The notes: generated by a model from the letters alone, not told the origin. A stretch of 64,000 nucleotides of DNA from Ferruginibacter paludis (GCF_030409685.1 NZ_JAUFQJ010000001.1:124001-188000), one strand, 5' to 3'; numbered from the stretch's first letter, positions 48,042 to 56,958 are shown. A program made the numbers and translations.

Positions 48042-48463
48042 AATTCTTAAATAAACAAATTAATAGAGAGACCGTGACCGATAAAGCTGCTAGTGGTATA
48101 GCGAAAGGCATTTTAAAAACTCAAAGTGGTTTTGAAAAATATATGCTGTCGTTATCAAAAAACTGGAAAGGCAAACAGCAATGGATCTTTCTGTATTTGG
48201 TCTGCTTGATTTTTGGGGGACTAAGCATTATCGCTATTGTCAATCCCTTTAGAGTTAAGGACACTAACAGCAGCGTCATTCCAAAGTCCATTGCTGTCCC
48301 AAAAAATATTCAACAGCAATACAAAAGCTTTGCAATTACAGAAAATGAGTTAAAGCAGGTGCAGGAATACAAAGCAAAACATCCAAGCCTGCAGCAGGAA
48401 CGGCCAGGCCTTTTTGATAGTTTAAGCATGATTGAAGAAGTCTATTACTCACAAAAAAAATAA
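48038..48463 (+). CDS. Small membrane protein in the traL position
   Basis: 141 residues with one membrane segment at about 51-68 (WIFLYLVCLIFGGLSII) and a polar tail that may face the periplasm. It sits between traK and traM, where conjugative transposons encode TraL. Direct similarity to TraL is not evident to me, so the call rests on position and topology. Confidence 0.7.
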   Translation: MKFLNKQINRETVTDKAASGIAKGILKTQSGFEKYMLSLSKNWKGKQQWIFLYLVCLIFGGLSIIAIVNPFRVKDTNSSVIPKSIAVPKNIQQQYKSFAITENELKQVQEYKAKHPSLQQERPGLFDSLSMIEEVYYSQKK

Positions 48464-48467
48464 GACA

Positions 48468-49733
48468 ATGGAAAGCAAACATTCAGTAAAGTTTTTGAAG
48501 CAACGGAAAATGATGGTGTTATTACCGGTTGTAGTATTCCCATTTCTCACGATGGCCTTTTTGGCTTTGGGTGGAGGAAAGCCTGAAGGAAATGCCCCTG
48601 ATCAAATCAAAGCATCAGGTCTCAATCTCCAACTGCCAAATGCAAATCTTAAGTCGGATAAAAATTTAGATAAGTTGTCATTTTATATGGAAGCAGATGC
48701 AGATTCTTTAAAACGGGCAGAGCTGCTTAGGAGTGATCCGTTCTATAAAGACTCAATGCAATCGAGGGCTTCCTTGATGGATGCAACCCAAAATTTATCT
48801 AACACCCACCAGCAAACAAGTAACCTGAACACTTCCCTCTATCAATCTGGAACCGATGCCAATGAACAAAAGATATATCAAAAAATAAATGAGATCAATA
48901 AGCAAATTAATGCGCCGGAAACTACTGCATCTTCTTTAAACAATACGAGTGCACGTTATCAAAACAATGGGCAGTTTACAAGTGATGTAGACAGGATGCA
49001 GGAGATGATGCAAATGATGGATGACAAACAGGAAACTGACCCTGAAATGCAACAATTAAATGGAACGCTGGATAAAATTTTAGACATCCAGCATCCACAA
49101 CGGGTAAAGGACAAACTGAAAGAAAAGTCTTCGCAACAAAGGGAGGTTGTATTTCCGGTTTCAAAAATGCCAACTCAGGATAACATCAGCTTGTTAGATA
49201 CAATAAAGCATAGATCAAAATCGACAGTTGGCTTCTATGGAACAAGTGAAACTTCCAATAATTCAAATGATGAATCGGCAATAGAAGCGGTTGTTCATGC
49301 CAATCAAACCCTGGTCAATGGTGCTATTATTAAACTTCGTTTGTCTACCTATATCTACATCAACGGCACCTTAATTCCGAAGGGAAACTTTGTGTATGGT
49401 TCTGCATCGCTAAATGATGAAAGATTAGAAATAGAAATCAACTCTATCCGCTATGGCTCTTCTTTATTTCCTGTCAAGCTGGAAGTGTACGATTTGGATG
49501 GACTGTCCGGCATTCATATTCCTGGTGCCATTACCCGTGACGTTGCCAAACAATCCGCAGACAACAGTTTGCAATTAATGGAGCTTTCTTCTGTTGATCC
49601 ATCATTCAAAGCACAAGCCGCCGCCGCTGGCATCAGTGCTGCCAAAGGATTGCTAAGCAGAAAAGTAAAGCAGGTAAAAGTGCTGGTTAAAGAAGGCTAT
49701 AGAGTACTCCTTAAAAGCAAGAGCAATCAATAA
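48468..49733 (+). CDS. traM: TraM, VirB10-like protein
   Basis: 421 residues from MESKHSVKFL; a frame opening 12 codons earlier overlaps the previous gene and is less likely. One membrane segment near residue 20 (LLPVVVFPFLTMAFLALGG), a long polar linker rich in Met, Gln and Asn, and a C-terminal domain with IIKLRLSTYIYINGTLIPKG, LSGIHIPGAITRDVAKQ and KVLVKEGYRVLLK, which marks TraM. It spans the periplasm and links the inner and outer membrane complexes. Confidence 0.93.
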   Translation: MESKHSVKFLKQRKMMVLLPVVVFPFLTMAFLALGGGKPEGNAPDQIKASGLNLQLPNANLKSDKNLDKLSFYMEADADSLKRAELLRSDPFYKDSMQSRASLMDATQNLSNTHQQTSNLNTSLYQSGTDANEQKIYQKINEINKQINAPETTASSLNNTSARYQNNGQFTSDVDRMQEMMQMMDDKQETDPEMQQLNGTLDKILDIQHPQRVKDKLKEKSSQQREVVFPVSKMPTQDNISLLDTIKHRSKSTVGFYGTSETSNNSNDESAIEAVVHANQTLVNGAIIKLRLSTYIYINGTLIPKGNFVYGSASLNDERLEIEINSIRYGSSLFPVKLEVYDLDGLSGIHIPGAITRDVAKQSADNSLQLMELSSVDPSFKAQAAAAGISAAKGLLSRKVKQVKVLVKEGYRVLLKSKSNQ

Positions 49734-49760
49734 TATTTTTCAACTATAAAATAAAAACGT

Positions 49761-50525
49761 ATGAAACGATTAGTGTGGTTGGCATTGACGAGTTTGTTTT
49801 TTGTTTCTCTTAAAGCACAAACTTCACTTTGCATTTCAACTGAAAAAACAACCAGCCTGGTATTTCCTTTTTCAATATTGCATGTGGACAGGGGTACGCA
49901 GGCTATCCTTGCTCAGCAGGTAAAAGAATCACCCACAATATTATTAGTAAAAGCTGCGGAGAAAGGCTTTCCTGAAACGAATCTTAGCGTGGTAACGGAT
50001 GATGGAAGTGTCTATTCTTTTGTGGTATGCTATGACAATAATCCAGCAAATTGGGTGTATCATTTGCCAACAAACAAGTTTGCGACGTTGGCAACTTATG
50101 CAAATGGGATCTTAGACAATCCCAGGACAATGCACGGCATCAAAGACGAACAATGGGATATTAAAGCGATGGTCTCTGGCATTTACATAAAAAATGAAAT
50201 CATGTATTACCAACTTAACATTACAAATAACAGTCCCGTTGACTATGACATTGATGTTCTCCGCTTTTTTATCCGTGATAAAAAGAAAGGTAAAAGAACC
50301 GCCATCCAGGAAACAGATTTAAAGCCGCTTCATATCTCCGGGAATACCTCGCAAGTAAAAGCGAATAGCACTTCGTCAATGGTTTTTGCATTGGATAAAT
50401 TCACAATTCCCGATGCCAAATACCTGGCTGTGCAGATTATGGAAAAAAATGGCGGCAGGCATTTGTCTTTAAAAGTGAGTAATAAAAAAATCATGCAGGC
50501 AATCATCTTACCCGATCTCAAATGA
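49761..50525 (+). CDS. traN: TraN, VirB9-like protein (DUF4138)
   Basis: 254 residues, signal to SLKAQ. TTSLVFPFSILHVDRGTQ followed by LLVKAAEKGFPETNLSVVT is the DUF4138/TraN hallmark; the C-terminal beta domain has YYQLNITNNSPVDYDIDVLRF. It forms part of the outer-membrane core. Its stop overlaps the next start by 4 bases (ATGA). Confidence 0.93.
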   Translation: MKRLVWLALTSLFFVSLKAQTSLCISTEKTTSLVFPFSILHVDRGTQAILAQQVKESPTILLVKAAEKGFPETNLSVVTDDGSVYSFVVCYDNNPANWVYHLPTNKFATLATYANGILDNPRTMHGIKDEQWDIKAMVSGIYIKNEIMYYQLNITNNSPVDYDIDVLRFFIRDKKKGKRTAIQETDLKPLHISGNTSQVKANSTSSMVFALDKFTIPDAKYLAVQIMEKNGGRHLSLKVSNKKIMQAIILPDLK

Positions 50526-51736
50526 ACAACGAACATCCCATATCTGATGAGGTATTAGAACTGGCTCAGTTAGCACTTAGTAAAGGTGAGCATTGGATGG
50601 CTTATAACGACTCCCTTTATTTTATCGATAAAAGCGATGTGTATTTTTTTAGGTCAAAGGACGAAGCAAATGATTTTGCAGATAATAATATCAGTGACAG
50701 AGATCACTTCCATGTGGTTCATTTTGATTCTATCCTTGACATTTATAAAGCGATTCCTTATGCAAAAAATACATTTCCTAATCCAGATGCCAACGGCCTC
50801 TACAATCATGAAGGCAACGATTTTACAGATGCGCTAATAGATCACATAGAACAACAACAATCATTATTTAATTCACAATTAAAAACAGATGTTATGAACA
50901 ATGAGAATTTTCAGTACCTGAGTGATAACCTCAAGTACATGGGTTTCGGTGAAAACCTGAAACCGGAATTGGAAAAGAATCTGAAAGAGGGCAAAGGGGA
51001 GTTCCAATTACACTACAAGGCAGAAATCAATAAAAAGCCTTTTGAAGTAACCATGAACTTTCGCAAATCCGATTCTTCAGACATGTACTTCTTTAACAAT
51101 TACAATGCTTCGCTTGGAAAAGCCAATGGCGAAAAAGAAGAACAAACATTCTACCTCAACAAAGGAAAAGGCGTTACTGGTAAGGAAGCATTCAATTTGC
51201 TGGATGGAAGGGCCGTTCACAAAGACCTGGTTACAAGGGAAGGCCAACCTTACAAGGCCTGGATACAGCTTGACTTTGAAAACAAAGACAAGAACAACAA
51301 TTCTGAAGTAAAGCAGTTTCATGAAAATTATGGATTTGATTTAAAGGCTGCGGTTGAAAAATTTGCAATAGCTGAACTAAAGGAACCTGATAAAGAGAAA
51401 GCATTGATGCAATCACTGCAAAAAGGAAATGTTCAGTCAGTTACCATTGAAAAGGACGGAAGCAGCCACAAAATGTTTATCGAAGCTGATCCCCAGTTTA
51501 AAAAAGTAAACCTATACGATTCCAATATGAAAATGGTGGCAAAAGAATCTTTAGACCAGTATAAAACTGGAATAGACAAGCGGGCCAAAGCAGTAAAGGA
51601 AGATGTGGCAGATGATAAAAAAAAAGAAGTGAAACAGGATATTAAACCTGAGAAGGAAAAAGTAGTTAAGAAAAATGACAAAAGCCTTTTACCCAAAAAA
51701 AGGGAAGGCAACAAGAAAGGTTTGGGAGTTTCATAA
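50522..51736 (+). CDS. Bacteroidetes mobile-element protein with DUF3945-like domain
   Basis: 404 residues, no signal peptide. A central conserved region (FQYLSDNLKYMGFGENL, MYFFNNYNASL, FYLNKGKGVTGKEAFNLLDG, AWIQLDFENKD) is one I know as very common in mobile elements of this phylum without known function. The C-terminus is a highly charged Lys/Glu/Asp tail (KKEVKQDIKPEKEKVVKK). Cytoplasmic. Being coupled to traN suggests a role in transfer or DNA processing, which is inference. Confidence 0.8.
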   Translation: MNNEHPISDEVLELAQLALSKGEHWMAYNDSLYFIDKSDVYFFRSKDEANDFADNNISDRDHFHVVHFDSILDIYKAIPYAKNTFPNPDANGLYNHEGNDFTDALIDHIEQQQSLFNSQLKTDVMNNENFQYLSDNLKYMGFGENLKPELEKNLKEGKGEFQLHYKAEINKKPFEVTMNFRKSDSSDMYFFNNYNASLGKANGEKEEQTFYLNKGKGVTGKEAFNLLDGRAVHKDLVTREGQPYKAWIQLDFENKDKNNNSEVKQFHENYGFDLKAAVEKFAIAELKEPDKEKALMQSLQKGNVQSVTIEKDGSSHKMFIEADPQFKKVNLYDSNMKMVAKESLDQYKTGIDKRAKAVKEDVADDKKKEVKQDIKPEKEKVVKKNDKSLLPKKREGNKKGLGVS

Positions 51737-51771
51737 ACTCCTAAACCTTATTTTTTATTATTAAAAGTATA

Positions 51772-52539
51772 ATGATGGATATTCAAAATATTACAGCACT
51801 TTCCAGCAAACTCGAAGCATTGGGGTTTGAGCATTTGGGATACCTGCTGTTAAAGAAGATTTCGTTCCGGCTAAAAAACTTTTGGCTGGTGTCCAAGGCT
51901 ACTCATCTGAATAGTGACTTGAACTTTCAATTATTTATTCAAAAGAATGTTGTGACTGCTACTTATGAACTTTTGTATTATGATGCCATTCTTCAAGTAA
52001 GTTCAGATACGAATGAGCAATTGATAAATGGTATTGATATTGGCGAAGTCAAAATAGCAATGGCAAAGATAGACTGGAAAAATGCTTTTGATTTAACAAC
52101 GGTGAGGAACCTGCCAGTAAATGAAAAATCTGAGTGGAAAAAAGAAGAGGAAATAGAGTTGGTGCTCGAAAAATTAGAGGCATTAGAGAAATCAGAAAAT
52201 GGTAAATCAGTTGCTGCTGCTCTGAAATTGGAATTTTGGGCTGGTTTGCCATATCAGGATTTGTTTGGAAATATTGCACCAGTCAAAACTAAATATGAAA
52301 TCTCTCAGCGATTTTATTGTGCAGCAGGGCAGCCAGGAATTTCAATTGACGAAGCATACCGCTTTTTGCAAAACAGACTTTTGGAAAAACAAATTTCGCT
52401 ACGAAAAAAGCAACTTGAAAATTCGGAGGTGGCTGACGAAGTAGTTGATAGCCAGCCTTCATCAGGTAGTGGTTTATTAAAGAAGAAAAGAATCAATGGT
52501 AAACGAAACGCAAAGAAACCGCATCAAAAAATACAATAA
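51772..52539 (+). CDS. Hypothetical mobile-element protein
   Basis: 255 residues, soluble, no family recognised. N-terminal part ALSSKLEALGFEHLGYLLLKKISFR, mid-region with a Glu-rich helix (EEIELVLEKLEALEKSEN), basic C-terminus (LLKKKRINGKRNAKK) that could bind DNA. It lies in the operon after the DUF3945-like gene and overlaps the next gene by 44 bases if the upstream start of that gene is used. Confidence 0.7.
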   Translation: MMDIQNITALSSKLEALGFEHLGYLLLKKISFRLKNFWLVSKATHLNSDLNFQLFIQKNVVTATYELLYYDAILQVSSDTNEQLINGIDIGEVKIAMAKIDWKNAFDLTTVRNLPVNEKSEWKKEEEIELVLEKLEALEKSENGKSVAAALKLEFWAGLPYQDLFGNIAPVKTKYEISQRFYCAAGQPGISIDEAYRFLQNRLLEKQISLRKKQLENSEVADEVVDSQPSSGSGLLKKKRINGKRNAKKPHQKIQ

Positions 52540-52843
52540 AATAATGGAGCTTTTTCCGCCTTTAACTAAGTTTTACAGTGCCATTGAAAAAGATGCAAGG
52601 ATCAACAGTACCCATATAAGTCTTTACATGGCCTTGTTGCACCAATGGAATCTTAATGGTGGTGTAAATCCATTTGAAATTGATAGGAATATCATTATGA
52701 GAACGGCTAAGATAAATGCTAGGTACACTTACAACAAGTGTATAAACAACTTGCAGGACTTTGGGTACATCAGTTATTTACCATCTTCAAATTCATTTAA
52801 TAGCAGTAAAATATATTTGAGGGAATTAAAAATAATAATTTAA
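52496..52843 (+). CDS. Winged-helix-like small protein of mobile element
   Basis: 115 residues (a second ATG at 52544 would give 99 and remove the overlap). HISLYMALLHQWNLNGGVNPFEIDRNIIMRTAKI with a following aromatic helix (YTYNKCINNLQDFGYISYLP) resembles a winged-helix DNA-binding domain in which each helix and wing is short. Proteins of this kind lie near recombinase genes in mobile elements. It may regulate excision or transfer; not shown. Confidence 0.7.
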   Translation: MVNETQRNRIKKYNKIMELFPPLTKFYSAIEKDARINSTHISLYMALLHQWNLNGGVNPFEIDRNIIMRTAKINARYTYNKCINNLQDFGYISYLPSSNSFNSSKIYLRELKIII

Positions 52844-52873
52844 AAAGTAGAATAAAAAACGAGGAGGTATGAT

Positions 52874-53014
52874 ATGAGGACCATGAAACCAGAACAAGTA
52901 CTTGAAATATTACAAAAGCACAATGTGCATATTTCGTTGGACCAAGCGGGTATTATTTTAGACTTTATGTTTAAATTAGCAAGACTAACATTAACCAATA
53001 TTGAAAGAACATGA
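52874..53014 (+). CDS. 46-residue protein coupled to the recombinase
   Basis: 46 codons: MRTMKPEQVLEILQKHNVHI, then a helix with LDQAGIILDFMFKLARLTL. A strong Shine-Dalgarno sequence, GAGGAGG (52861-52867), lies 6 bases before the ATG, rare in this window. The stop overlaps the recombinase ATG (ATGA), so the two are translationally coupled. I have seen small two-helix proteins of this pattern before serine recombinases. It may be a recombination directionality factor or a regulator; this is inference. Confidence 0.75.
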   Translation: MRTMKPEQVLEILQKHNVHISLDQAGIILDFMFKLARLTLTNIERT

Positions 53015-54624
53015 TAGCAGATTTGTATATCAGAGTGAGCACAGATGAACAAGCCGACAAAGGCTATTCACAACGTGACCAGGAAGAAAGGTTAAAGAAG
53101 TATTGCGATAACAATAAGATAAAGGTGCGTAAGGTTATTTTTGAAGATCATTCCGCTAAGACATTTAATCGTCCTCAGTGGAATGATCTCTTAATAGATT
53201 TGAAAAAGAAAAAAGGTGTTGTCGATTTTGTTCTTTTTTCTAAATGGGATAGATTCAGCAGAAATGCTGGCGATGCATATCAAATGATAAGTACTTTAAG
53301 GAGGCTAGGAATAGAGCCACAGGCAATTGAGCAACCCTTAGACCTATCGGTTCCTGAAAATAAATTAATGCTTGCATTTTATTTGGCCGCACCTGAAGTA
53401 GAAAATGACCGTAGAGCTTTGAATGTTTTGCTGGGAATGAGAAAAGCAAAAAGGGAAGGCCGGTACATGTGTCAAGCGCCGGTAGGCTATAGCAATAAAA
53501 TTACAGAGGATGGAAAAAAATACATTGCACCTTCCGAGCCAGACGCTTCAATAATGAAATGGGCTTTTGAAACCTTGAACGAAGGTCAATTAAATGTTGA
53601 GCAAATAATGAAGACCGCTTTTAAGAAAGGAATAAAAACCAGCAAGGCGAATTTTTGGAATCTATTACGAAATCCTGTGTATTGTGGAAGGATTTATCTT
53701 TCAGGCTATAAAAACGAACTTGCTTGTCATGTGCCTGGCTTACATGAACCCATAATTTCGGAAGCTCTCTTTTATGAGGTGCAGGATTACCTGAACGGCA
53801 AAAAAAGAACTTACAGAGCAAAAGTCGGAAGTATGGATGTGCTCCAGCTAAGAGGGTATTTGCTTTGTCCAAGGTGTGGTAAGATTTTAACTGGTAGTGC
53901 TTCGAAGGGAAGGAGTGGCAAGTATTACTATTATCACTGTACGTCTTCCTGCGGAGCAAGGTTTAAAGCTGAGAATGCCAATCAGCTATTTTCTAAGGAA
54001 TTAAAGAAGCTTATCCCTAAGCCCGGCATGAAAGAAGTTTACGCCACCGTTTTGAATGAAGAATTTAAAGAAAGAACAAGGTTGCAAAGAGAAGATGTTA
54101 AACAGGTGAAAGACTCCTTGGAAAAAGCGAACACAGAACTTGCTAATGCCCGAAAATTGCTTTTAAATAATGAGATTGAGCCATCAGAGTATAGGTCAAT
54201 AAAAGGTGACTATGAAAGGAAGATTGCAGGTCTTGAATCTAGGTTAATTGAACTTTCGAAGCAAACCAACAACATAGAACCTTTACTAAATAAAGCGATT
54301 ACAACGCTGTCCTGTCTGGATACTTTATATGAAAATGGTGACAATAAATCTAAGCGGGATATAATTGGTTCGATATATCCAGAAAAACTCGTTTTTGACG
54401 GATTCCAATATCGAACCACTAGACTGAACGAAGTCGTTGAGCTGATATACAGTATGGATAAGGGTTTCAGCGAAAATAAAAATGGACAAACCGGGTCGAA
54501 TTTCGATTTGTCCACTTTGGTTACCCGACCTGGATTCGAACCAAGACAGGCAGAATCAGAATCTGCAGTACTACCATTATACTATCGGGCAAAATTTCAG
54601 AGTGCAAACTTAAAGAAAAAATAA
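53011..54624 (+). CDS. Large serine recombinase (integrase of the element)
   Basis: 537 codons. N-terminal resolvase domain with the catalytic Ser in ADLYIRVSTDEQADKGYS and the SKWDRFSRN motif, a recombinase domain (VNRDNPVY-like FWNLLRNPVYCGRIYLSGY), a zinc ribbon (LLCPRCGKILTGSASKGRSGKYYYYHC), and a coiled coil at about 370-430. The frame continues antisense through the whole tRNA-Gln gene (from about codon 503), so the last 35 residues (LVTRPGFEPRQAESESAVLP and onward) are a by-product of the insertion. The true C-terminal function ends before that. It should integrate and excise the element at this tRNA. Confidence 0.93.
   Translation: MIADLYIRVSTDEQADKGYSQRDQEERLKKYCDNNKIKVRKVIFEDHSAKTFNRPQWNDLLIDLKKKKGVVDFVLFSKWDRFSRNAGDAYQMISTLRRLGIEPQAIEQPLDLSVPENKLMLAFYLAAPEVENDRRALNVLLGMRKAKREGRYMCQAPVGYSNKITEDGKKYIAPSEPDASIMKWAFETLNEGQLNVEQIMKTAFKKGIKTSKANFWNLLRNPVYCGRIYLSGYKNELACHVPGLHEPIISEALFYEVQDYLNGKKRTYRAKVGSMDVLQLRGYLLCPRCGKILTGSASKGRSGKYYYYHCTSSCGARFKAENANQLFSKELKKLIPKPGMKEVYATVLNEEFKERTRLQREDVKQVKDSLEKANTELANARKLLLNNEIEPSEYRSIKGDYERKIAGLESRLIELSKQTNNIEPLLNKAITTLSCLDTLYENGDNKSKRDIIGSIYPEKLVFDGFQYRTTRLNEVVELIYSMDKGFSENKNGQTGSNFDLSTLVTRPGFEPRQAESESAVLPLYYRAKFQSANLKKK
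54518..54591 (-). tRNA. tRNA-Gln (anticodon CUG)
   Basis: On the minus strand the gene starts TGCCCGATAGTATAATGG and ends AGGTCGGGTAACCA. The acceptor stem pairs 7 of 7 (one G-T), with the weak U1-A72 pair typical of tRNA-Gln. The anticodon arm is GCAGA-TTCTGAT-TCTGC with CTG at 34-36; the T arm is CTTGG-TTCGAAT-CCAGG. CCA is encoded. The gene is complete, so integration of the element left a functional copy. A -7 box (TAAGTTTG, minus strand, 54605-54612) lies just upstream. Confidence 0.95.
54605..54612 (-). promoter_or_regulatory. -7 box of the tRNA-Gln promoter
   Basis: TAAGTTTG on the minus strand fits TAnnTTTG and lies 13 bases before the tRNA. No TTG is found 19 bp upstream. The box sits inside the 3' end of the recombinase frame. 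Confidence 0.55.
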
Positions 54625-54808
54625 AACAAACCTTTTTTAAAATATTTTTAATTCTGCAAAAAAGGTAGCGTGTTGCTTGATGGGTTACAATGAATGCCGG
54701 CAACAATTTTTATGAAGAGGTCCGTGTGCTGCAATAAAACTCACTATTATAAGTTATAAACTGGTTGTTAATATTTTATCTTTTTTTACATTTTATCAAA
54801 CAGGTAGT

Positions 54809-54816
54809 TATTTTTG
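54809..54816 (+). promoter_or_regulatory. -7 box just before the PAP2-like gene
   Basis: TATTTTTG, a TAnnTTTG match, ends 4 bases before the GTG start. Transcription would begin at or next to the start codon. The -33 box is weak. Confidence 0.6.
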
Positions 54817-54820
54817 CACC

Positions 54821-55468
54821 GTGAACAATGTAACGAGTTATGCTTATGATAAAAGCTATGGATGGGGCGACGCCTGGCAGGACAGGTTATTTCGTGCAAA
54901 GCTGATTATCGTCTTTGTGCTTTTTCTGACACAGCTTCTTTTGCTGCCTTCTTTTTTTGCTTTTATTGAAAAAAGAGATGGGGTAGTTTTAAATGACTGG
55001 TTGTTACAATATATTCCGGCACGTGATTTTTCGGTAGCTATTTTTATTTTGATATGGTCCGTTTTTTTGCTGGCCATTGTCCGCAGTGTGCAGGAGCCGG
55101 CAATTTTTTTACCCTTGCTGGCTTGTACTGTAGCCCTGCTGATGTTAAGGATTACCACGATCTACCTGTTTGCACTTGATCCACCAGAGGGATTAATTGT
55201 ATTGAAAGACCCACTTACCAGCCTTACATATGGTGGGCGTGGACTGTTTATTACTAAAGATCTTTTTTTCTCAGGCCACACCAGCAACCTGTTTATGGTG
55301 TATTTACTACTTCCCAAAAAAAGAGATAAGTGGTTTGTGCTTGCCTGCTCGATAGCAGTTGGAGTGCTTGTTCTGATTCAACATGTTCACTATTCGATGG
55401 ACGTTGCCGGGGCATTTATTATAACTTTCTTCCTGGTAAAAGGTGTTCGCAAATTTTTTGTCGTTTAG
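54821..55468 (+). CDS. PAP2-like phosphatase (sphingomyelin-synthase-related)
   Basis: 215 residues with a GTG start. Five or six membrane segments are visible. The catalytic pair is KDLFFSGHTSNLF (about residue 147) and QHVHYSMDVAGAFII, which place the two active-site His residues and an Asp as in the PAP2_C / sphingomyelin synthase group. It probably removes phosphate from, or exchanges headgroups of, a membrane lipid; Bacteroidota make sphingolipids, so a sphingolipid substrate is possible but not shown. It is the first gene to the right of the integrated element. Confidence 0.88.
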   Translation: MNNVTSYAYDKSYGWGDAWQDRLFRAKLIIVFVLFLTQLLLLPSFFAFIEKRDGVVLNDWLLQYIPARDFSVAIFILIWSVFLLAIVRSVQEPAIFLPLLACTVALLMLRITTIYLFALDPPEGLIVLKDPLTSLTYGGRGLFITKDLFFSGHTSNLFMVYLLLPKKRDKWFVLACSIAVGVLVLIQHVHYSMDVAGAFIITFFLVKGVRKFFVV

Positions 55469-55878
55469 CCCGCGGTGATTTTTTTTCATAAACTGCTGTT
55501 GTTTAGTCAGATTCCCGTACAGTTACATGGTTATTAATGAATGTGAATTTCTGCTGCCTGACAATCCGAAATATCACATTCAAAGTCATTACCTGTACAT
55601 CGGATGCAGTGCACACCCTTATGGTTTCTTTGATACTTCCGGCTTCCAAAAAATATTTAAGATAATATAATACAGCCGTTGTCGTTTCAGTGTGGTTGTT
55701 TAAAAAGCAGGTGATTCCTGTTGTGGATTGGTTGCTTAATATTAAATTAAAGAAGGAATTTGCACACGGGTGCATCGCTTTGCACCGGTTGATTGTTATA
55801 TTTGTATGGTTTTAATACAAGACGCGGTTATATTTTCTGCGAACATTGTCCAGTCGCTGTAGTAAACATGTTTTAATA
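55469..55878. other. Intergenic region with a doubtful 90-codon frame
   Basis: A minus-strand frame (55503-55775, 90 codons) has no recognised family or promoter and is not accepted as a gene. A plus-strand -7 box, TATATTTG at 55797-55804, probably serves the gene at 55879, giving a leader of about 70 bases. Confidence 0.45.
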
Positions 55879-56958
55879 ATGATCCGTTTAGAAATAGTTG
55901 TTAAGAACGTTACAATACTCTTTGTTTTATTTCTGCCGGCGCTAGCTGGCAGAGGACAGGATGTGTCTGCTGATAATCTACTGTCCATGACGGATTTACC
56001 TAAGGCTAAACTTTCATCTTATATCATAAAGAAGGGGTTTAAACATACCGGTAAAGATTTTATAAACGACACTTCATTTAATTTTTATCAGTTCAGAAAG
56101 CAGAGGGAAAAGGGTGATACAACGGTTGATTCTTCACTTCACTTTATAAATGAAGCCCAGTTAAAAGATGCTAATTGTATTATTTATCAAACTTCTGAGT
56201 TTACTGAATTCGGAGACTTGGTAAACCAATTAAAAAAGAAGGGGTTTTACACCAACCAGTCCGCCGACTCACTTTCCACACAACCGCTGATTTTTCAACA
56301 CAATCAATATTTGGTACGTACCTTTTTTACGTTAAGCGACAGCACAAAATTGTTCAACTTAAGAGTGTCAAAAAATGTATTTCCAAATCCTAAAGATGTT
56401 GTGTATGCGGATGACTTGCTGGCATTTACATCGCATGAATCGCTGGTATATTATTTCGGGAAAAATAATGTAAAAAGTGATGTGTATTTCTTTTCTGAAA
56501 ACGAAGTGAACCGTTGCTCGGTTTTATTTTTAAACACCAGCCGGCAGGTAGTATATATCTGGAAAGATGATATTAATAAATGCGGCATTGATCATTTGCT
56601 ATTCGGTGGACAACAAAAATTAGCCAGCTTGTCTACAAAAGATAACTTTGTTGCTGAAAACAACTGGCTTTTTAAAAGTGGTGTACATGCCGGCATGAGC
56701 CTGTATGAATTAATAAAGCTCAATGACAACGACTTTAAGTTTTACGGAGCTAACTCTGCTAATTCTGGTTTAATATTGGCAGATAATAGCGGCAAACTGA
56801 ATTTTAAAAAAGAAAATATTGTATTAAGCTGTATCAATTGCCGGGATGATAAATTTTCCAACATGCCTGTTATAAGTGCCAGCGATGCGCTTAGCGAAGA
56901 GAAGATTTTATTTGTGTTAACTATCTCCCTTACTCCTGAAACAAGCACAGTTCCCTGA
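55879..56958 (+). CDS. Hypothetical exported protein
   Basis: 359 residues from the ATG of MIRLEIVVKN; the frame opens earlier with TTG at 55846. The signal peptide ends near AGRGQ. The mature protein has no motif I know. It is rich in aromatic and polar residues (for example FNFYQFRKQREKGD, VYFFSENEVNRCSVLFLN) and has a paired-Cys motif SCINCRDD near residue 320. It is likely periplasmic or outer-membrane-associated. The convergent or tandem neighbours give no clue. Confidence 0.75.
   Translation: MIRLEIVVKNVTILFVLFLPALAGRGQDVSADNLLSMTDLPKAKLSSYIIKKGFKHTGKDFINDTSFNFYQFRKQREKGDTTVDSSLHFINEAQLKDANCIIYQTSEFTEFGDLVNQLKKKGFYTNQSADSLSTQPLIFQHNQYLVRTFFTLSDSTKLFNLRVSKNVFPNPKDVVYADDLLAFTSHESLVYYFGKNNVKSDVYFFSENEVNRCSVLFLNTSRQVVYIWKDDINKCGIDHLLFGGQQKLASLSTKDNFVAENNWLFKSGVHAGMSLYELIKLNDNDFKFYGANSANSGLILADNSGKLNFKKENIVLSCINCRDDKFSNMPVISASDALSEEKILFVLTISLTPETSTVP

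Larger units (their letters stand above)
40130..54591 (+). mobile_element. Integrated conjugative-type element, T4SS without visible relaxase
   Basis: A 14.5-kb block of genes all on the plus strand. The order TraE, TraF, TraG, TraI, TraJ, TraK, TraL-position, TraM, TraN matches Bacteroidetes conjugative transposons; a serine recombinase closes the right end inside a tRNA-Gln gene, a common landing site. No relaxase, coupling protein (VirD4-like), TraA/B or primase is seen, and there is no cargo. It may be a truncated element, or one mobilised by factors elsewhere. The left limit is a guess: the first recognised gene starts at 40130. Confidence 0.7.

Noticed and set aside
54518-54624. C-terminal domain of the recombinase
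   Set aside because: It is the antisense translation of a tRNA gene and its upstream region, not a protein domain.
55503-55775. 90-codon minus-strand frame
   Set aside because: No recognised motif, no promoter in the right direction; a plus-strand promoter lies next to its start.
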